Source: Poriferisocius sp965200775
GTDB lineage: Bacteria; Actinomycetota; Acidimicrobiia; Acidimicrobiales; Bin134
Length of the DNA stretch: 64,000 bases
Assembly: GCA_965200775.1 (NCBI GenBank)
Contig: OZ241383.1
Location: forward strand, 1,488,001 to 1,552,000
Direction of reading: 5' to 3'
Part shown: positions 1 through 13,067 of the stretch, piece after piece
Position numbering within the stretch: the stretch's first letter is position 1
Layout of the letters: every line of letters starts with the position of its first letter
Notes under the pieces: generated by a model
The model's input: the letters and a program-made list of their open reading frames with translations, nothing else
Told to the model about the DNA's origin: nothing
Database searches by the model: none
Translations under genes and position numbers: made by a program

Positions 1-646
1 GGGTGAGCACCAGGCTGCGGTCGAACAGGGCGTGAGGGGCCACCGGGGTGAGCACCATTGCGTGCATCGACGGCGCCATGATGGGCCCTCCCGCCGAAAG
101 CGAGTAGGCGGTTGACCCGGTTGGCGTGGCCACGATCAGCCCGTCGGCTGCATAGCTGGTGAAGAACTCCCCGTCGATGTGAACGGCCAGACGGACGGTG
201 CGGCCACTGTCCACTTTTTCCACGATGGCCTCGTTGAGGGCGCGCGCTGTAGTGCCGTCGCCCAGCTCGCAGCTCAGCCGCATCCGCTCCTCGATGGCGT
301 AGCTGCCTGCCAGGAACCCCTCAATCGCGTCCCACGCTGCTTCGGGTTGGAAGTCGGTCAGGTAGCCCAGGGAGCCGTAGTTCACCCCCAGCACAGGCAC
401 GCCGCCGTCGGCAACCGCTGTCACTGCCCTGAGCATGGAACCGTCGCCTCCCAGGCTTACCGCCAGGTCCAAACCCTGTCCGATGGTGCTGTCGGGATGA
501 GCCAGATCGGTGCGGTCCAACGCTCCGGCAGGCTCGGTCGAGAGCCTGATCTGGTGGCCCTCCCCGTCCAGCTTGCTGATCAGTTCGGCTGCAAGGGTGA
601 GGGCGACCGGGCGGTCGGGATTGGCAAACAGGGCGATTGCGGCCAC
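1..646 (-). CDS. nadK: NAD kinase, 3' part missing (cut by window edge)
   Basis: ATP-dependent phosphorylation of NAD to NADP in the cytoplasm. About 215 residues are visible, from a GTG start at 646 to the window edge, so the C-terminus is absent. The family signature GGDGSMLRA is present near residue 75, followed by GVNYGSLGYL and the substrate-loop stretch ATPTGSTAYSLSAGGP, all typical of the ATP-NAD kinase fold. It begins 9 bases after the tlyA stop codon (656-658) with no clear separate promoter, so it is probably co-transcribed with tlyA. The neighbour pair tlyA-nadK is the standard actinobacterial arrangement. The start is the first in-frame start codon after tlyA and gives an N-terminus (VAAIALFANPDRP) that fits the family's first beta strand. 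Confidence 0.93.
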   Translation of the reverse strand, partial: MAAIALFANPDRPVALTLAAELISKLDGEGHQIRLSTEPAGALDRTDLAHPDSTIGQGLDLAVSLGGDGSMLRAVTAVADGGVPVLGVNYGSLGYLTDFQPEAAWDAIEGFLAGSYAIEERMRLSCELGDGTTARALNEAIVEKVDSGRTVRLAVHIDGEFFTSYAADGLIVATPTGSTAYSLSAGGPIMAPSMHAMVLTPVAPHALFDRSLVLT

Positions 647-655
647 CGCTTCAGG

Positions 656-1459
656 CTATTCGGGTTCGGCGGCAACCTGGGCGGTTACCAGTGCAGAATC
701 CACAGTCGAAGCAGGGCCGCCGCGTTCCAGCAAGAGGAAGAACTCGACGTTGCCCCGCGCTCCCCTCAGCACCGACGGCGCCGCAGCCTGAGCCGGGACG
801 CCCCACAGTTCAGCCGCTTCGATCACCTGGTCGAGCGCCGACCGCCATAGTTCGGGGTCGCGGATCACTCCCTGGCCTCGGCCCGCTTCCCGGCGGCCAA
901 CCTCGAACTGGGGCTTGACCAGAACCACCAGCGGCGCACTCGGCCCGGCCAAGCCGACCAGCGCCGGCATGACCGTGACCAGCGAGATGAACGATAGGTC
1001 GGCGGTGACAAGGTCGAACGGTGCTCCGATACCGGCCGGGTCCACGTCGCGGATGTTGGTGCGCTCGTGGAGCGTCACACGGGAGTCGGCGGCCAGGCGC
1101 TCGTGCATCTGAGCCCGCCCCACATCCACACCCACCACTTCGGTGGCCCCGCTCTGTAGCAGGCAGTCGGTGAATCCGCCGGTGGAAGAGCCCACATCGC
1201 AGCACCGCTTCCCGGCCACATCGAGGGTAAAAGCAGCGATGGCACCGGCCAGCTTCTCCCCTCCCCGGCTCACATACCGGGGAGGCGACCCGGACAACTC
1301 GAGGGCGTCGCCGGGGAGCACCATTCGAGCGGCACGCTGAGCCACCGCCCCGTTCACCATCACCTGGCCGGCAGCAACCGCCGCTTGAGCCCGCTCCCGG
1401 CTCGGGGCCAAGCCGCGACGGACCAGCTCAGCGTCGAGTCGTCGCCGGGGCCGGCTCAT
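656..1459 (-). CDS. tlyA: TlyA family rRNA (cytidine-2'-O)-methyltransferase
   Basis: 267 residues. In this family the enzyme 2'-O-methylates cytidines in 16S and 23S rRNA at the subunit interface; the alternative label is haemolysin A. The N-terminal 60 residues form an S4 RNA-binding domain (MSRPRRRLDAELVRRGLAPS). Next come YVSRGGEKL and the SAM-binding motif CCDVGSSTGGFTDCLL (about residues 85-100) and GVDVGRAQM, then the catalytic-region LVKPQFE. Length is normal. ATG start with purine-rich GGGAAGAGA about 15 bases upstream. It lies between a HAD phosphatase and nadK, as in M. tuberculosis, where TlyA loss gives capreomycin resistance (established knowledge). A 28-codon ORF overlaps its start. 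Confidence 0.95.
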   Translation of the reverse strand: MSRPRRRLDAELVRRGLAPSRERAQAAVAAGQVMVNGAVAQRAARMVLPGDALELSGSPPRYVSRGGEKLAGAIAAFTLDVAGKRCCDVGSSTGGFTDCLLQSGATEVVGVDVGRAQMHERLAADSRVTLHERTNIRDVDPAGIGAPFDLVTADLSFISLVTVMPALVGLAGPSAPLVVLVKPQFEVGRREAGRGQGVIRDPELWRSALDQVIEAAELWGVPAQAAAPSVLRGARGNVEFFLLLERGGPASTVDSALVTAQVAAEPE

Positions 1460-1514
1460 CGGCGGCGTCTCTTCCCGACTCGTGCTCCATCAGGTCGTGC
1501 GCCCCATCAGGCAT
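1428..1514 (-). CDS. Possible 28-residue small protein between HAD gene and tlyA
   Basis: Starts with ATG at 1514 behind a perfect AGGAGG ribosome binding site seven bases earlier and overlaps the first 11 codons of tlyA in another frame. The product would be acidic and hydrophilic (MPDGAHDLMEHESG then ADEPAPATTRR). In M. tuberculosis a short hypothetical gene (Rv1693) sits at exactly this place between the HAD gene and tlyA, so a conserved small protein or a translational coupling peptide is possible. No homology is visible by eye, and the real purpose of the site may be to load ribosomes for tlyA. Confidence 0.4.
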   Translation of the reverse strand: MPDGAHDLMEHESGRDAADEPAPATTRR

Positions 1515-1521
1515 CGACCTC

Positions 1522-2262
1522 CTAGTGACAGATCCCGAATTGATCGACCAGCGCGGCGAGGTCGGGGGCGCAGTAGGCCGGCTCGGGATCCACCGGAAGA
1601 TCGTCGGCGCCGGTAACCCCGCTCAGCACCAGGGCGAACTCGTAGCCCAGAGCCTGGGCGAACCGTCCGTCGGAATCGGGCCGATCGCCCACCACCACGC
1701 CGGTGTCGCCGATCCGATCTCGCACGCACTCCACCACGGGAAGGTTGGGCTTGCCTGCCATGGTGGGCGTGGTCTCGGACGCAGTTGCCACGGCAGCGAG
1801 AATCGACCCTCCACCCGGTTCCAACCCGGTTTCGGTGGGATAGCTGGGGTCGTGGTTGGAACCGATCAGCCGAGCCCCGTCCCGAACTGCTCGCATCGCC
1901 CGGCTCAGCTTCTCGTAGTCGAAGGCGCGGTCGATGCCCACGATCACCGCGTCGGCCGGCTCGGCAAAACAGACCTCGGCCCCTGCCAGCTCCACCGCCT
2001 CGACAATGCCGGGACCCCCCACCACCAGCACCCGCTCCCCCGGGTTTACGAGCCGGCCCGCCGCGGTGGCCGAGGTGATGACCGACCCGGTGCCGTCGAT
2101 CCCCACCGAAGCCAGCTTTGCCTCCATCTGCGCCACCGTCAGCGCCGACATGTTGGTCACGAACACCATGTCCGCGCCCGAGGTTCGCAACCGCTCGACT
2201 GCCTGGGCCGCGCCGGGCAGCGCAGTTCCCCCTATCCACACCACCCCATCCAGATCAAGCAC
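1522..2262 (-). CDS. HAD superfamily hydrolase, class IIA (NagD/phosphoglycolate phosphatase-like)
   Basis: 246 residues. The protein opens directly with the HAD nucleophile motif LDLDGVVW (Asp3 nucleophile, Asp5 acid/base). FVTNMSA supplies motif II. The cap-region lysine motif is AGKPN, and the metal-binding motif VVGDRPDSDG is near residue 195. These are characteristic of class IIA phosphatases such as NagD and p-nitrophenyl phosphatases; the substrate cannot be told from sequence. The GTG start at 2262 places the nucleophile unusually near the N-terminus. A start further upstream is possible in frame but no better start codon is visible. It is followed by the small ORF and tlyA on the same strand and is probably in one transcript with them. 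Confidence 0.85.
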   Translation of the reverse strand: MLDLDGVVWIGGTALPGAAQAVERLRTSGADMVFVTNMSALTVAQMEAKLASVGIDGTGSVITSATAAGRLVNPGERVLVVGGPGIVEAVELAGAEVCFAEPADAVIVGIDRAFDYEKLSRAMRAVRDGARLIGSNHDPSYPTETGLEPGGGSILAAVATASETTPTMAGKPNLPVVECVRDRIGDTGVVVGDRPDSDGRFAQALGYEFALVLSGVTGADDLPVDPEPAYCAPDLAALVDQFGICH

Positions 2263-2306
2263 CCACCCGCCGGAAGCGGGGGCCCCGAGGGGAGCCGAGG
2301 TATGGC

Positions 2307-3323
2307 TCAGGAGACTTCCCAGGTGGGTCGGGAGTGAAGCAGGGCCTCGAGATCGCCGGGGCCGGACTGCTCCTGGGCCATGGCGAGCTGTTTGCTCGAC
2401 TCGGTGGCGTACTCGGCCCGCACCGCGGCCCGGAACACACCGATCGGAGTGGGCTCGAACGGGCCGGCCGAGAGCCGAGACAAGGCAAAGGCCAAGCTGG
2501 GATCCTGGCGGGTTTCGTCGTGAACCAGAAGGGCCGGTTCACCGACATCGGCCACGTTGACCACCTCGGCACTGCCCTGGGCGTTGATCATCACGCCCTT
2601 CTCGTTGTCCTCGCCGAAGCGGACCGGCTGTCCGTGCTCCAGCGGGATGAGCATCGACGCCCTCTTGTCCTTCTTGGTGATGGCCCCGAACGCCCCGTCG
2701 TTGAACACATTGCAGTTTTGGAACACCTCCACGAAGGCAGCACCGGGGAAGTCGTGGGCTCGCCGGAACATGTCCATCATGTGTTTGCGGTCCATGTCGT
2801 GGGTGCGGGCCACGAAACCGGCCTCGGCTCCCAGAGCCACCGAGATGGGGTTGAACGGCTCGTCGATGCTGCCGGCCGGGGTGGATTTGGTGACCTTGCC
2901 GATTTCGCTGGTGGGCGAGTACTGGCCCTTGGTGAGACCGTAAATCTGGTTGTTGAACAGCAAGATGTTGAGGTTCACGTTGCGGCGCAGGGCGTGCAGC
3001 AGGTGGTTCCCGCCGATGGAGAGCATGTCGCCGTCGCCGCCCACAACCCACACGTGCAGGTCGGGCCGGGCCATGGCCAGACCGGTGGCCAGCGCCGGGG
3101 CACGCCCGTGGATGCCGTGCATGCCGTAGGTGTTCATGTAGTAAGGGAACCGGGCCGCGCAGCCGATCCCGGAGATGAACACTGTGTCCTCCCGGCGCAC
3201 CCCGAGTTCGGGCATGAGGAGCTGTACCGCTGTGAGGATCGAGTAGTCCCCGCACCCCGGGCACCAGCGGACCTCCTGGTCGCTGGTCCAGTCGGCTTTG
3301 GTGGTAGTGGGCACGTCAGTCAT
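2307..3323 (-). CDS. korB: 2-oxoacid:ferredoxin oxidoreductase beta subunit (KorB-like)
   Basis: 338 residues. Thiamine-diphosphate-binding subunit of a 2-oxoacid (probably 2-oxoglutarate):ferredoxin oxidoreductase that makes acyl-CoA and reduced ferredoxin. Visible motifs are RWCPGCGDYSIL at the N-terminus (cluster/TPP region), ISGIGCAARFPYY, GIHGRAPALATGLAMARP and the TPP motif VGGDGDMLSIGGNH with NNQIYGLTKGQ. The stretch SPTSEIGKVTKSTPAG is typical of the KorB branch rather than pyruvate enzymes. Its ATG start overlaps the end of korA by 8 bases, so the two subunits are translationally coupled. Substrate assignment is by family resemblance only. Confidence 0.92.
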   Translation of the reverse strand: MTDVPTTTKADWTSDQEVRWCPGCGDYSILTAVQLLMPELGVRREDTVFISGIGCAARFPYYMNTYGMHGIHGRAPALATGLAMARPDLHVWVVGGDGDMLSIGGNHLLHALRRNVNLNILLFNNQIYGLTKGQYSPTSEIGKVTKSTPAGSIDEPFNPISVALGAEAGFVARTHDMDRKHMMDMFRRAHDFPGAAFVEVFQNCNVFNDGAFGAITKKDKRASMLIPLEHGQPVRFGEDNEKGVMINAQGSAEVVNVADVGEPALLVHDETRQDPSLAFALSRLSAGPFEPTPIGVFRAAVRAEYATESSKQLAMAQEQSGPGDLEALLHSRPTWEVS

Positions 3324-5193
3324 CGAGGGCTCCCTGGATGTGCTCGCTGAGTTCGGCGGCGGTGAAGGGAACCCCCTCCACCTTGCTTATGGGCTGGGCA
3401 TCAACCAGGTACTCGGATCGGATGATGCGGCAGAACTGGCCCTGGTTCATCTCCGGCACGATCACCTTGGGATAGCGGTGGAGGATGTCGCCCAGATCGG
3501 AGGGCAGCGGGTTCAGATGGGTGACGTGAGCGTGGGCCACCTTGCGACCCTTGGCCCTGACCCGCATCACCGCGCTGGTGATGGCCCCCCAGGTGGAGCC
3601 CCAACCCACAACCAGCAGGTCGGCGTCATCCACGTCGCCGTCCAGCATGGTGGGTGGGATGTCGTTGGCGATGTGGGCGATGCGGTCCTGGCGCAGCCGC
3701 ACCATGTGGCCGTGGTTTTCCGGCTCGTAGTTGATGTTGCCGGTGCCGTCCTCCTTCTCGATCCCACCGATGCGGTGGGTGAGGCCGGGCGTGCCGGGGA
3801 CGGCCCACGGGCGGGCCATCGTCTCGGGGTCCCGCAGGTAGGGCCAGAAGGTCTCGGCGCCGTCTTCGTTGGTGTGGTTGGGCCCTGTGGCGAACTCCAC
3901 CGTCAGGTCGGGAAGCAACGACACGTCGGGCAGGCACCAGGGTTCGCTGCCGTTGGCCAGGTAGCCGTCGGACAGCAGGAATACCGGGGTGCGGTACTTG
4001 AGGGCGATGCGAGCGGCCTCGATGGCGGCGAAGAAGCACTGCGAGGGGCTGTAAGCGGCCACGATCGGCACCGGCGACTCGCCGTGGCGCCCGTACATGG
4101 CCTGCATGAGGTCGGCGCTCTCGGTTTTGGTGGGCAGCCCGGTGGACGGCCCGCCCCGCTGGATGTTGATCACCAAAAGGGGCAGCTCCAGGCTCACCGC
4201 CAGCCCGATGGTCTCGCCCTTGAGCGCCACGCCCGGCCCGCTGGTGGTGGTAACCCCGAGGTGGCCGCCGAACGACGCCCCGAGTGCGGCGCACACCGCG
4301 GCGATCTCGTCCTCGGCCTGAAGGGTGCGGACGCCGAAGTTTTTGCGCTGGCTAAGCTCGTGGAGGATGTCGCTGGCCGGGGTGATGGGATAGGAGCCCA
4401 GGAACAGGGGGACCTTGGCCCGCTGGCTGGCCGCCACCAAGCCCCACGAAAGGGCGGTGTTGCCGTTCACATTGGTGTAGGTGCCGGGGTCGAGCACCGC
4501 CGGCTTCACCTCGTAGGTGAAGTCGAACAGCTCCGCTGTCTCCCCGAAGGCCATCCCGGCCTTGAACGCCGCCGTGTTGGCGTCGGCTACGAGCTGCTGG
4601 CGCTTGAACTTGGCCGCGATCCAGTCGAGTGTGGGCTCAGCCGGCCGGCTGTAGAGCCAGGACACCAGGCCCAATGCGAAGAAGTTCTTGGACCGCTCGG
4701 CGTCGCGGGGCTTGACCCCCAGGTCCTTGCAGACCTCCTTGGTGATGGTGGTCATCGGCACCTTGAACAGGGTGTAGTTGTCGAGGCTGCCGTCCTCCAG
4801 GGGGTCGCTGTCGTACCCGGCCTTGGTCAGGTTGCGCTCGACGAACGCGTCCTGGTTGACGATCACGGTCCCGCCGATCTCCAGATGTACCAGCTCCTTG
4901 CGGAGGGCAGCCGGGTTCATCGCCACCAGCACGCTGGGAGCGTCACCCGGGGTCATGATGTCGTGGTCGGATACCTGCACTTGGAAGGCCGACACGCCGG
5001 CCAGGGTCCCCTGGGGGGCTCTGATCTCGGCGGGGAACTCGGGCAGCGTCGCCAGGTCGTTTCCGAACAGCGCGCTTGCGCTGGTGAATCGGTCGCCGGT
5101 GAGCTGCATGCCATCACCGGAATCGCCGGCAAAGCGAACCACCAAGCGGTTCAGCTCGCGCGTTCCGACCGTACGCGGCACGGTGTCTGTCAC
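3316..5193 (-). CDS. korA: 2-oxoacid:ferredoxin oxidoreductase alpha subunit (fused gamma-alpha, KorA-like)
   Basis: 625 residues from GTG at 5193, chosen because a perfect GGAGGA lies seven bases upstream; an upstream ATG at 5274 would add 27 residues without an RBS. The first 200 residues form the gamma domain (RFAGDSGDGMQLTGDRF, FPAEIRAPQGTLAGVSAFQV) and the rest the alpha domain (LFLGSYPITPASDILHELS, AEDEIAAVCAALGASFGG, TTTSGPGVALKGE). The gamma-alpha fusion is usual in actinobacterial KorA. With KorB it couples 2-oxoacid oxidation to ferredoxin, bypassing the NAD-linked dehydrogenase complex in the TCA cycle. No ferredoxin gene is adjacent. Confidence 0.94.
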   Translation of the reverse strand: MTDTVPRTVGTRELNRLVVRFAGDSGDGMQLTGDRFTSASALFGNDLATLPEFPAEIRAPQGTLAGVSAFQVQVSDHDIMTPGDAPSVLVAMNPAALRKELVHLEIGGTVIVNQDAFVERNLTKAGYDSDPLEDGSLDNYTLFKVPMTTITKEVCKDLGVKPRDAERSKNFFALGLVSWLYSRPAEPTLDWIAAKFKRQQLVADANTAAFKAGMAFGETAELFDFTYEVKPAVLDPGTYTNVNGNTALSWGLVAASQRAKVPLFLGSYPITPASDILHELSQRKNFGVRTLQAEDEIAAVCAALGASFGGHLGVTTTSGPGVALKGETIGLAVSLELPLLVINIQRGGPSTGLPTKTESADLMQAMYGRHGESPVPIVAAYSPSQCFFAAIEAARIALKYRTPVFLLSDGYLANGSEPWCLPDVSLLPDLTVEFATGPNHTNEDGAETFWPYLRDPETMARPWAVPGTPGLTHRIGGIEKEDGTGNINYEPENHGHMVRLRQDRIAHIANDIPPTMLDGDVDDADLLVVGWGSTWGAITSAVMRVRAKGRKVAHAHVTHLNPLPSDLGDILHRYPKVIVPEMNQGQFCRIIRSEYLVDAQPISKVEGVPFTAAELSEHIQGALDD

Positions 5194-5370
5194 GGAATCC
5201 TCCTTGATCCCATATGGCTGCCCGTAAGAGGTGCCAGTGTCCGAGAATACCCAGTGGGCCGGCGCGATTGGCACATCCTCGTGATTTAGGTCTCCCGAAA
5301 TGCAACCGAGGGCTCTACCCGATGGTCACCGACGAGGAGGGTGGGGCGTTCTAGCCGTTGGGAACTGCCC

Positions 5371-6420
5371 CTACGCGACGGTCACCGACGGGGAAAGATA
5401 CACTTCCTGGATGGCGTTCAGCAGTTCCACTCCCTCGGCAACCGGGCGCTGGAACGCCTTGCGTCCGCTGATCAGGCCCAGCCCGCCGGCTCGCTTGTTG
5501 ATCACCGCGGTGCGCACCGCCTCGGCCAGATCACCGGCCCCCGACGAGGCCCCGCCCGAGTTGATGAGCCCGATGCGCCCCATGTAGCAGTTGGCCACCT
5601 GCCACCGGGTGAGGTCGATCGGGTGGTCGGTAGTGAGCTCGTCGTACACCAGCCGATGGGTTTTGCCGAACCCAAGGGCGTTGTAGCCGCCGTTGTTCTC
5701 GGGGAGCTTCTGTTTGATGATGTCGGCCTCGATGGTCACCCCGATGTGATTGGCCTGCCCGGTTAGGTCGGCGGCGGCGTGGTAGTCGGCGTCGCCCACC
5801 TTGAACTCGGAGTTGCGCAGGTAACACCACAAAACGGTAAACATGCCGCACTCGTGAGCCCGGTGGAACGCCTCGGCCACCTCCTGGATCTGGCGGGTGG
5901 CCTCCTCGGACCCGAAGTAAATGGTTGCCCCCACCCCCGCTGCACCCAGGTCGTAGGCCTGCTCCACCGACCCGAACATCACCTGGTCAAACTTGTTGGG
6001 GTAGGTGAGCAGCTCATTGTGGTTGAGCTTGACGATGTAGGGGATGCGGTGGGCGTACCGGCGGGAGGTGGCTCCCAGCACCCCGAAGGTGGAGGCCACC
6101 GCGTTGCACCCTCCCTCGATGGCCAACTCCACGATGCCGGCCGGGTCGAAATAGCGAGGGTTGGGAGCGAACGAGGCCGCCCCGGAATGCTCAATGCCCT
6201 GATCCACCGGGAGGATGGAGACATAGCCTGTGCCGCCCAACCGGCCATGGTCGAACAACGACTGGAGGTTGCGAAGCACCTGCGGCGAGCGGTCGGTGTC
6301 GGCCATTACCCGGTCGACGAAGTCGGGGCCGGGAAGGTGCAAATCTTCGCGGGGTATGGCTTTCGATTCGTGGGCCAGAAAAGTCTCGGCCTCGTTCCCC
6401 AGCAGTCCTTCGATATTCAC
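5371..6420 (-). CDS. fbaB: Class I fructose-bisphosphate aldolase (archaeal/DhnA type)
   Basis: 349 residues from GTG at 6420, which has AGGAGAG eight bases upstream; the open frame runs to 6528 but has no better start. Reversible cleavage of fructose-1,6-bisphosphate to triose phosphates by a Schiff-base mechanism. Recognised by GTGYVSILPVDQGIEHSG at the N-terminal barrel, IPYIVKLNHNELL (with the lysine strand), GVTIEADIIKQKLPENNGG and the C-terminal phosphate-binding GLISGRKAFQRP. Length fits the family. It stands alone between the TPR gene and korA on the same strand. Residue-level assignment of the Schiff-base lysine was not possible by eye. Confidence 0.9.
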   Translation of the reverse strand: MNIEGLLGNEAETFLAHESKAIPREDLHLPGPDFVDRVMADTDRSPQVLRNLQSLFDHGRLGGTGYVSILPVDQGIEHSGAASFAPNPRYFDPAGIVELAIEGGCNAVASTFGVLGATSRRYAHRIPYIVKLNHNELLTYPNKFDQVMFGSVEQAYDLGAAGVGATIYFGSEEATRQIQEVAEAFHRAHECGMFTVLWCYLRNSEFKVGDADYHAAADLTGQANHIGVTIEADIIKQKLPENNGGYNALGFGKTHRLVYDELTTDHPIDLTRWQVANCYMGRIGLINSGGASSGAGDLAEAVRTAVINKRAGGLGLISGRKAFQRPVAEGVELLNAIQEVYLSPSVTVA

Positions 6421-6531
6421 GGGCCGCTCTCCTTTGAACAGATTTCCCGAATCGGATGGTGTTGATCTCACCTTAGAACACGGGCCACCCGGCACCCGGC
6501 AACTTGCCCCGCGCTTGCGAAGATCCAAACC

Positions 6532-7485
6532 TCAGCGGAGGGCAGCCAGCCTCTCCGGTGAGTCCACGTAGGTGTCGTCCTGGCCCACTATCCAGCCGAA
6601 CAGTTCTCGTGCCCGGGGTAAGTCTCCGGCTCGTTCGCACAGATCGGCCAGCGCATAGGCCTGCCGCAGGTGACGCTCCTTGGCCCGGCGGGGAAGCTGG
6701 AAACCATCCGACAGCAGGGCCACTGCCTGGGTCAGCTTCCCCCGGTCGCCCAATGCACCGGCCGCCACGATCCGACCTTCGGCCAGAACCGCAGCGTTGG
6801 CACCCGAAGCCTTCAACTCCGCCCACAGCTCCACTACGTCGTTCCAACGCCCCTGAGCCCGGTAGCAATCGGCCAGAACCGGGTGGAGGTCGGTGCTTCC
6901 GGAAAGCGCCCGGTATGCCTCCAGCTCGCGAGCGGCGAGACCCCATCGGCCCAGCCGATACAAGGCCAACCCGGTTAGCTCTCTCACCTCGGGAACCCTG
7001 GGAGCTTCCTTTCCCATACCGTCGAGCTCTCTCCACGCCTTGTGGAAGTCCTCGTCGGCGTAGGCCTCCTCCGCCCGTTCCAACCGCCTGCGGAGCACGG
7101 CAAACATCCGACGACCCGCCGCTTCCTCCAGGGATTGCGCCCGGGGAGATGGGGCACCCTCCGGCAGTCGGGCCCGCTTGCGACCCTTGGTGTGCCCTTG
7201 TTGCTTGTCCTCCTGAATCTCGCCAAGAGCGCCACGTTCCACTGCCTCTTTGGCCTCGGCTCGAAGCTCGCGGGTGCGGGCTTGGCGCGCTGCCCGGCGT
7301 TCCGCTCGGGCCCGGGCCTCCTCGGCCTCCTCTTCGGTGAGCTCCTCCTCCGGCGGGGTGTCGTCGGAAATAGGAAGGGGCTCCTCTCGGACTCGGGCTG
7401 CTCCCCTCCGAGCCACCGACCCCATGTTCCGAGGTCCCGCAGCCGGTTCGGGCGGCTTGCGGGGGGAACTCCCACCAGAAGACAC
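6532..7485 (-). CDS. TPR-repeat hypothetical protein
   Basis: 317 residues from GTG at 7485. The N-terminal 110 residues are highly charged and probably disordered or coiled (EELTEEEAEEARARAERRAA), followed by a helical repeat region of TPR type (FAVLRRRLERAEEAYADEDFHKAWRELD, LTGLALYRLGRWGLAARELEAYRAL, VLADCYRAQGRWNDVVELW cut into repeats). No enzymatic motif and no signal peptide. The gene follows the 5S rRNA terminator and precedes the aldolase. In M. tuberculosis a comparable TPR protein (Rv1691) stands between tyrS and the HAD gene, so this is probably the orthologue. The GTG was chosen because a TACACT -10 box ends six bases before it, fitting leaderless transcription; ATG at about 7425 is an alternative. 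Confidence 0.8.
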   Translation of the reverse strand: MSSGGSSPRKPPEPAAGPRNMGSVARRGAARVREEPLPISDDTPPEEELTEEEAEEARARAERRAARQARTRELRAEAKEAVERGALGEIQEDKQQGHTKGRKRARLPEGAPSPRAQSLEEAAGRRMFAVLRRRLERAEEAYADEDFHKAWRELDGMGKEAPRVPEVRELTGLALYRLGRWGLAARELEAYRALSGSTDLHPVLADCYRAQGRWNDVVELWAELKASGANAAVLAEGRIVAAGALGDRGKLTQAVALLSDGFQLPRRAKERHLRQAYALADLCERAGDLPRARELFGWIVGQDDTYVDSPERLAALR

Positions 7486-7491
7486 GCAGTG

Positions 7492-7497
7492 AGTGTA
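7492..7497 (-). promoter_or_regulatory. -10 box (TACACT) of the TPR gene, leaderless
   Basis: TACACT ends six bases before the GTG at 7485 and there is no ribosome binding site. This spacing would put the transcription start at the start codon. No convincing -35 is visible. Confidence 0.45.
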
Positions 7498-7524
7498 CCG
7501 GCCTCGAAACCCAACACCCACAAC

Positions 7525-7555
7525 AAGAAAAGCGGGGAGCCGTTGGGCTCCCCGC
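7525..7555 (-). terminator. Rho-independent terminator of the rRNA operon
   Basis: Perfect 10-bp stem (GCGGGGAGCC / GGCTCCCCGC) with a 4-base loop at 7532-7555, followed on the minus strand by TTTTCTTGTTG. It lies just downstream of the 5S gene and ends the rRNA transcript before the TPR gene. Confidence 0.9.
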
Positions 7556-7563
7556 TTCTTGCG

Positions 7564-7681
<118 letters not shown>

Positions 7682-7713
7682 AACTATTTTGTTCTTGTTT
7701 TGAGGCTGTGTTT

Positions 7714-7741
7714 CAAGAACTCCACAGCGAGCACGAACATC
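7714..7741 (-). repeat. 3' arm of the 23S pre-rRNA processing stem
   Basis: On the minus strand GATGTTCGTGCTCGCT, a 4-base gap and AGTTCTTG, complementary to 10892-10918. It lies between 23S and 5S and brings the 23S ends together for processing. Confidence 0.75.
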
Positions 7742-7766
7742 CATCCAATATCAAGTAGATGATGTA

Positions 7767-10858
<3,092 letters not shown>

Positions 10859-10891
10859 AGATTCGTACATCGAAGAACTTTCTATCGATCA

Positions 10892-10918
10892 GATGCTCGT
10901 GCTCGCTATGCAGTTCTC
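10892..10918 (-). repeat. 5' arm of the 23S pre-rRNA processing stem
   Basis: On the minus strand AGAACT, a short gap, then AGCGAGCACGAGCATC. It pairs with 7714-7741 downstream of 23S with one G-U pair in the main block. Confidence 0.75.
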
Positions 10919-10980
10919 AATGAACACAGGAGGATGCCAAGTCACAGATAAAGCGCCGGGCAGAGCCTTGAGCGTGCGAA

Positions 10981-11023
10981 CACGCTCCCTCAAAACAGAA
11001 GAGAGAACAAGAGAAACCAGTGC
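10981..11023 (-). repeat. 3' arm of the 16S pre-rRNA processing stem
   Basis: Complementary in three blocks to the 16S leader at 12823-12864: CACGCTCC with GGAGCGTG, a 14-base block AAAACAGAAGAGAG with its complement, and CCAGTGC with GCACTGG. Together they form a long stem closing off the 16S RNA, the expected RNase III substrate. Confidence 0.8.
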
Positions 11024-11084
11024 ATCAACTGGGAGTGTCCGAACCCAATCCCACCGTTCGGCGGGTTTGAGCGGAAACGGAACT

Positions 11085-12607
<1,523 letters not shown>

Positions 12608-12822
12608 ATCTCCAACGGCCCTCCCCGAGGGGTTTGCCGTCTTCGATCAGGTGCCCGCCTCGCTAATTGCCTCGGCAAGGAAGGGCGATTTTCGGAAAGC
12701 CATGAGACTCCCAACCGGATGGCTGGTCGTCTCAGCGAGGGCCCAAAGACCCTCCCTGGCTTGGTTTCCTTGGAATTGTGTAGGTCGATGGCCTGGACGC
12801 GAGACGCGTCCGACCATCGCCC

Positions 12823-12864
12823 GCACTGGCTTTTCCGTCCTCTCTTCTGTTTTCAAGGAGCGTG
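12823..12864 (-). repeat. 5' arm of the 16S pre-rRNA processing stem
   Basis: Leader partner of 10981-11023, about 215 bases upstream of the mature 16S 5' end. The three blocks keep the same order and similar spacing as in the spacer arm, so the pairing is not a chance match. CTCCTTGAAAAC within it also resembles boxA. Confidence 0.8.
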
Positions 12865-12986
12865 AGGCGGTGACCCTTTGCCGGGAGAACCGCTGGGCCC
12901 GGTCGAACCGAGCCCCTGCTCTGCCTCTGCTCCCTCTGCGAGGGAGTGGCCGGCCCGAGGCCGACCCGTTTGTGAGGCGGGTTGTA

Positions 12987-13015
12987 ACGCTACCGGCGCC
13001 GGCCCCGACCGTCAA
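12987..13015 (-). promoter_or_regulatory. rRNA operon promoter (TTGACG-N17-TAGCGT)
   Basis: On the minus strand the -35 hexamer TTGACG (13010-13015) is separated by exactly 17 bases from the -10 TAGCGT (12987-12992). It is the only consensus-like promoter between tyrS and 16S and gives a leader of about 370 bases that includes the processing stem. Confidence 0.75.
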
Positions 13016-13067
13016 CTCATTGGACCATCTCTCTTGATGCTCTGCCGCCTCGAGCGCCGACGCGGCT

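Larger units (their letters stand above)
12608..13067 (-). other. rRNA operon leader region, no gene
   Basis: 460 bases between tyrS and 16S. It holds the rRNA promoter (12987-13015), a small hairpin CTCCCTC-TGC-GAGGGAG (12930-12946) and the 16S processing arm (12823-12864). No open reading frame here looks real. Confidence 0.7.

Noticed and set aside
3298..5289. 663-codon open frame on the plus strand opposite korA
   Set aside because: Antisense shadow created by high third-position GC; korA on the minus strand has clear domains throughout.
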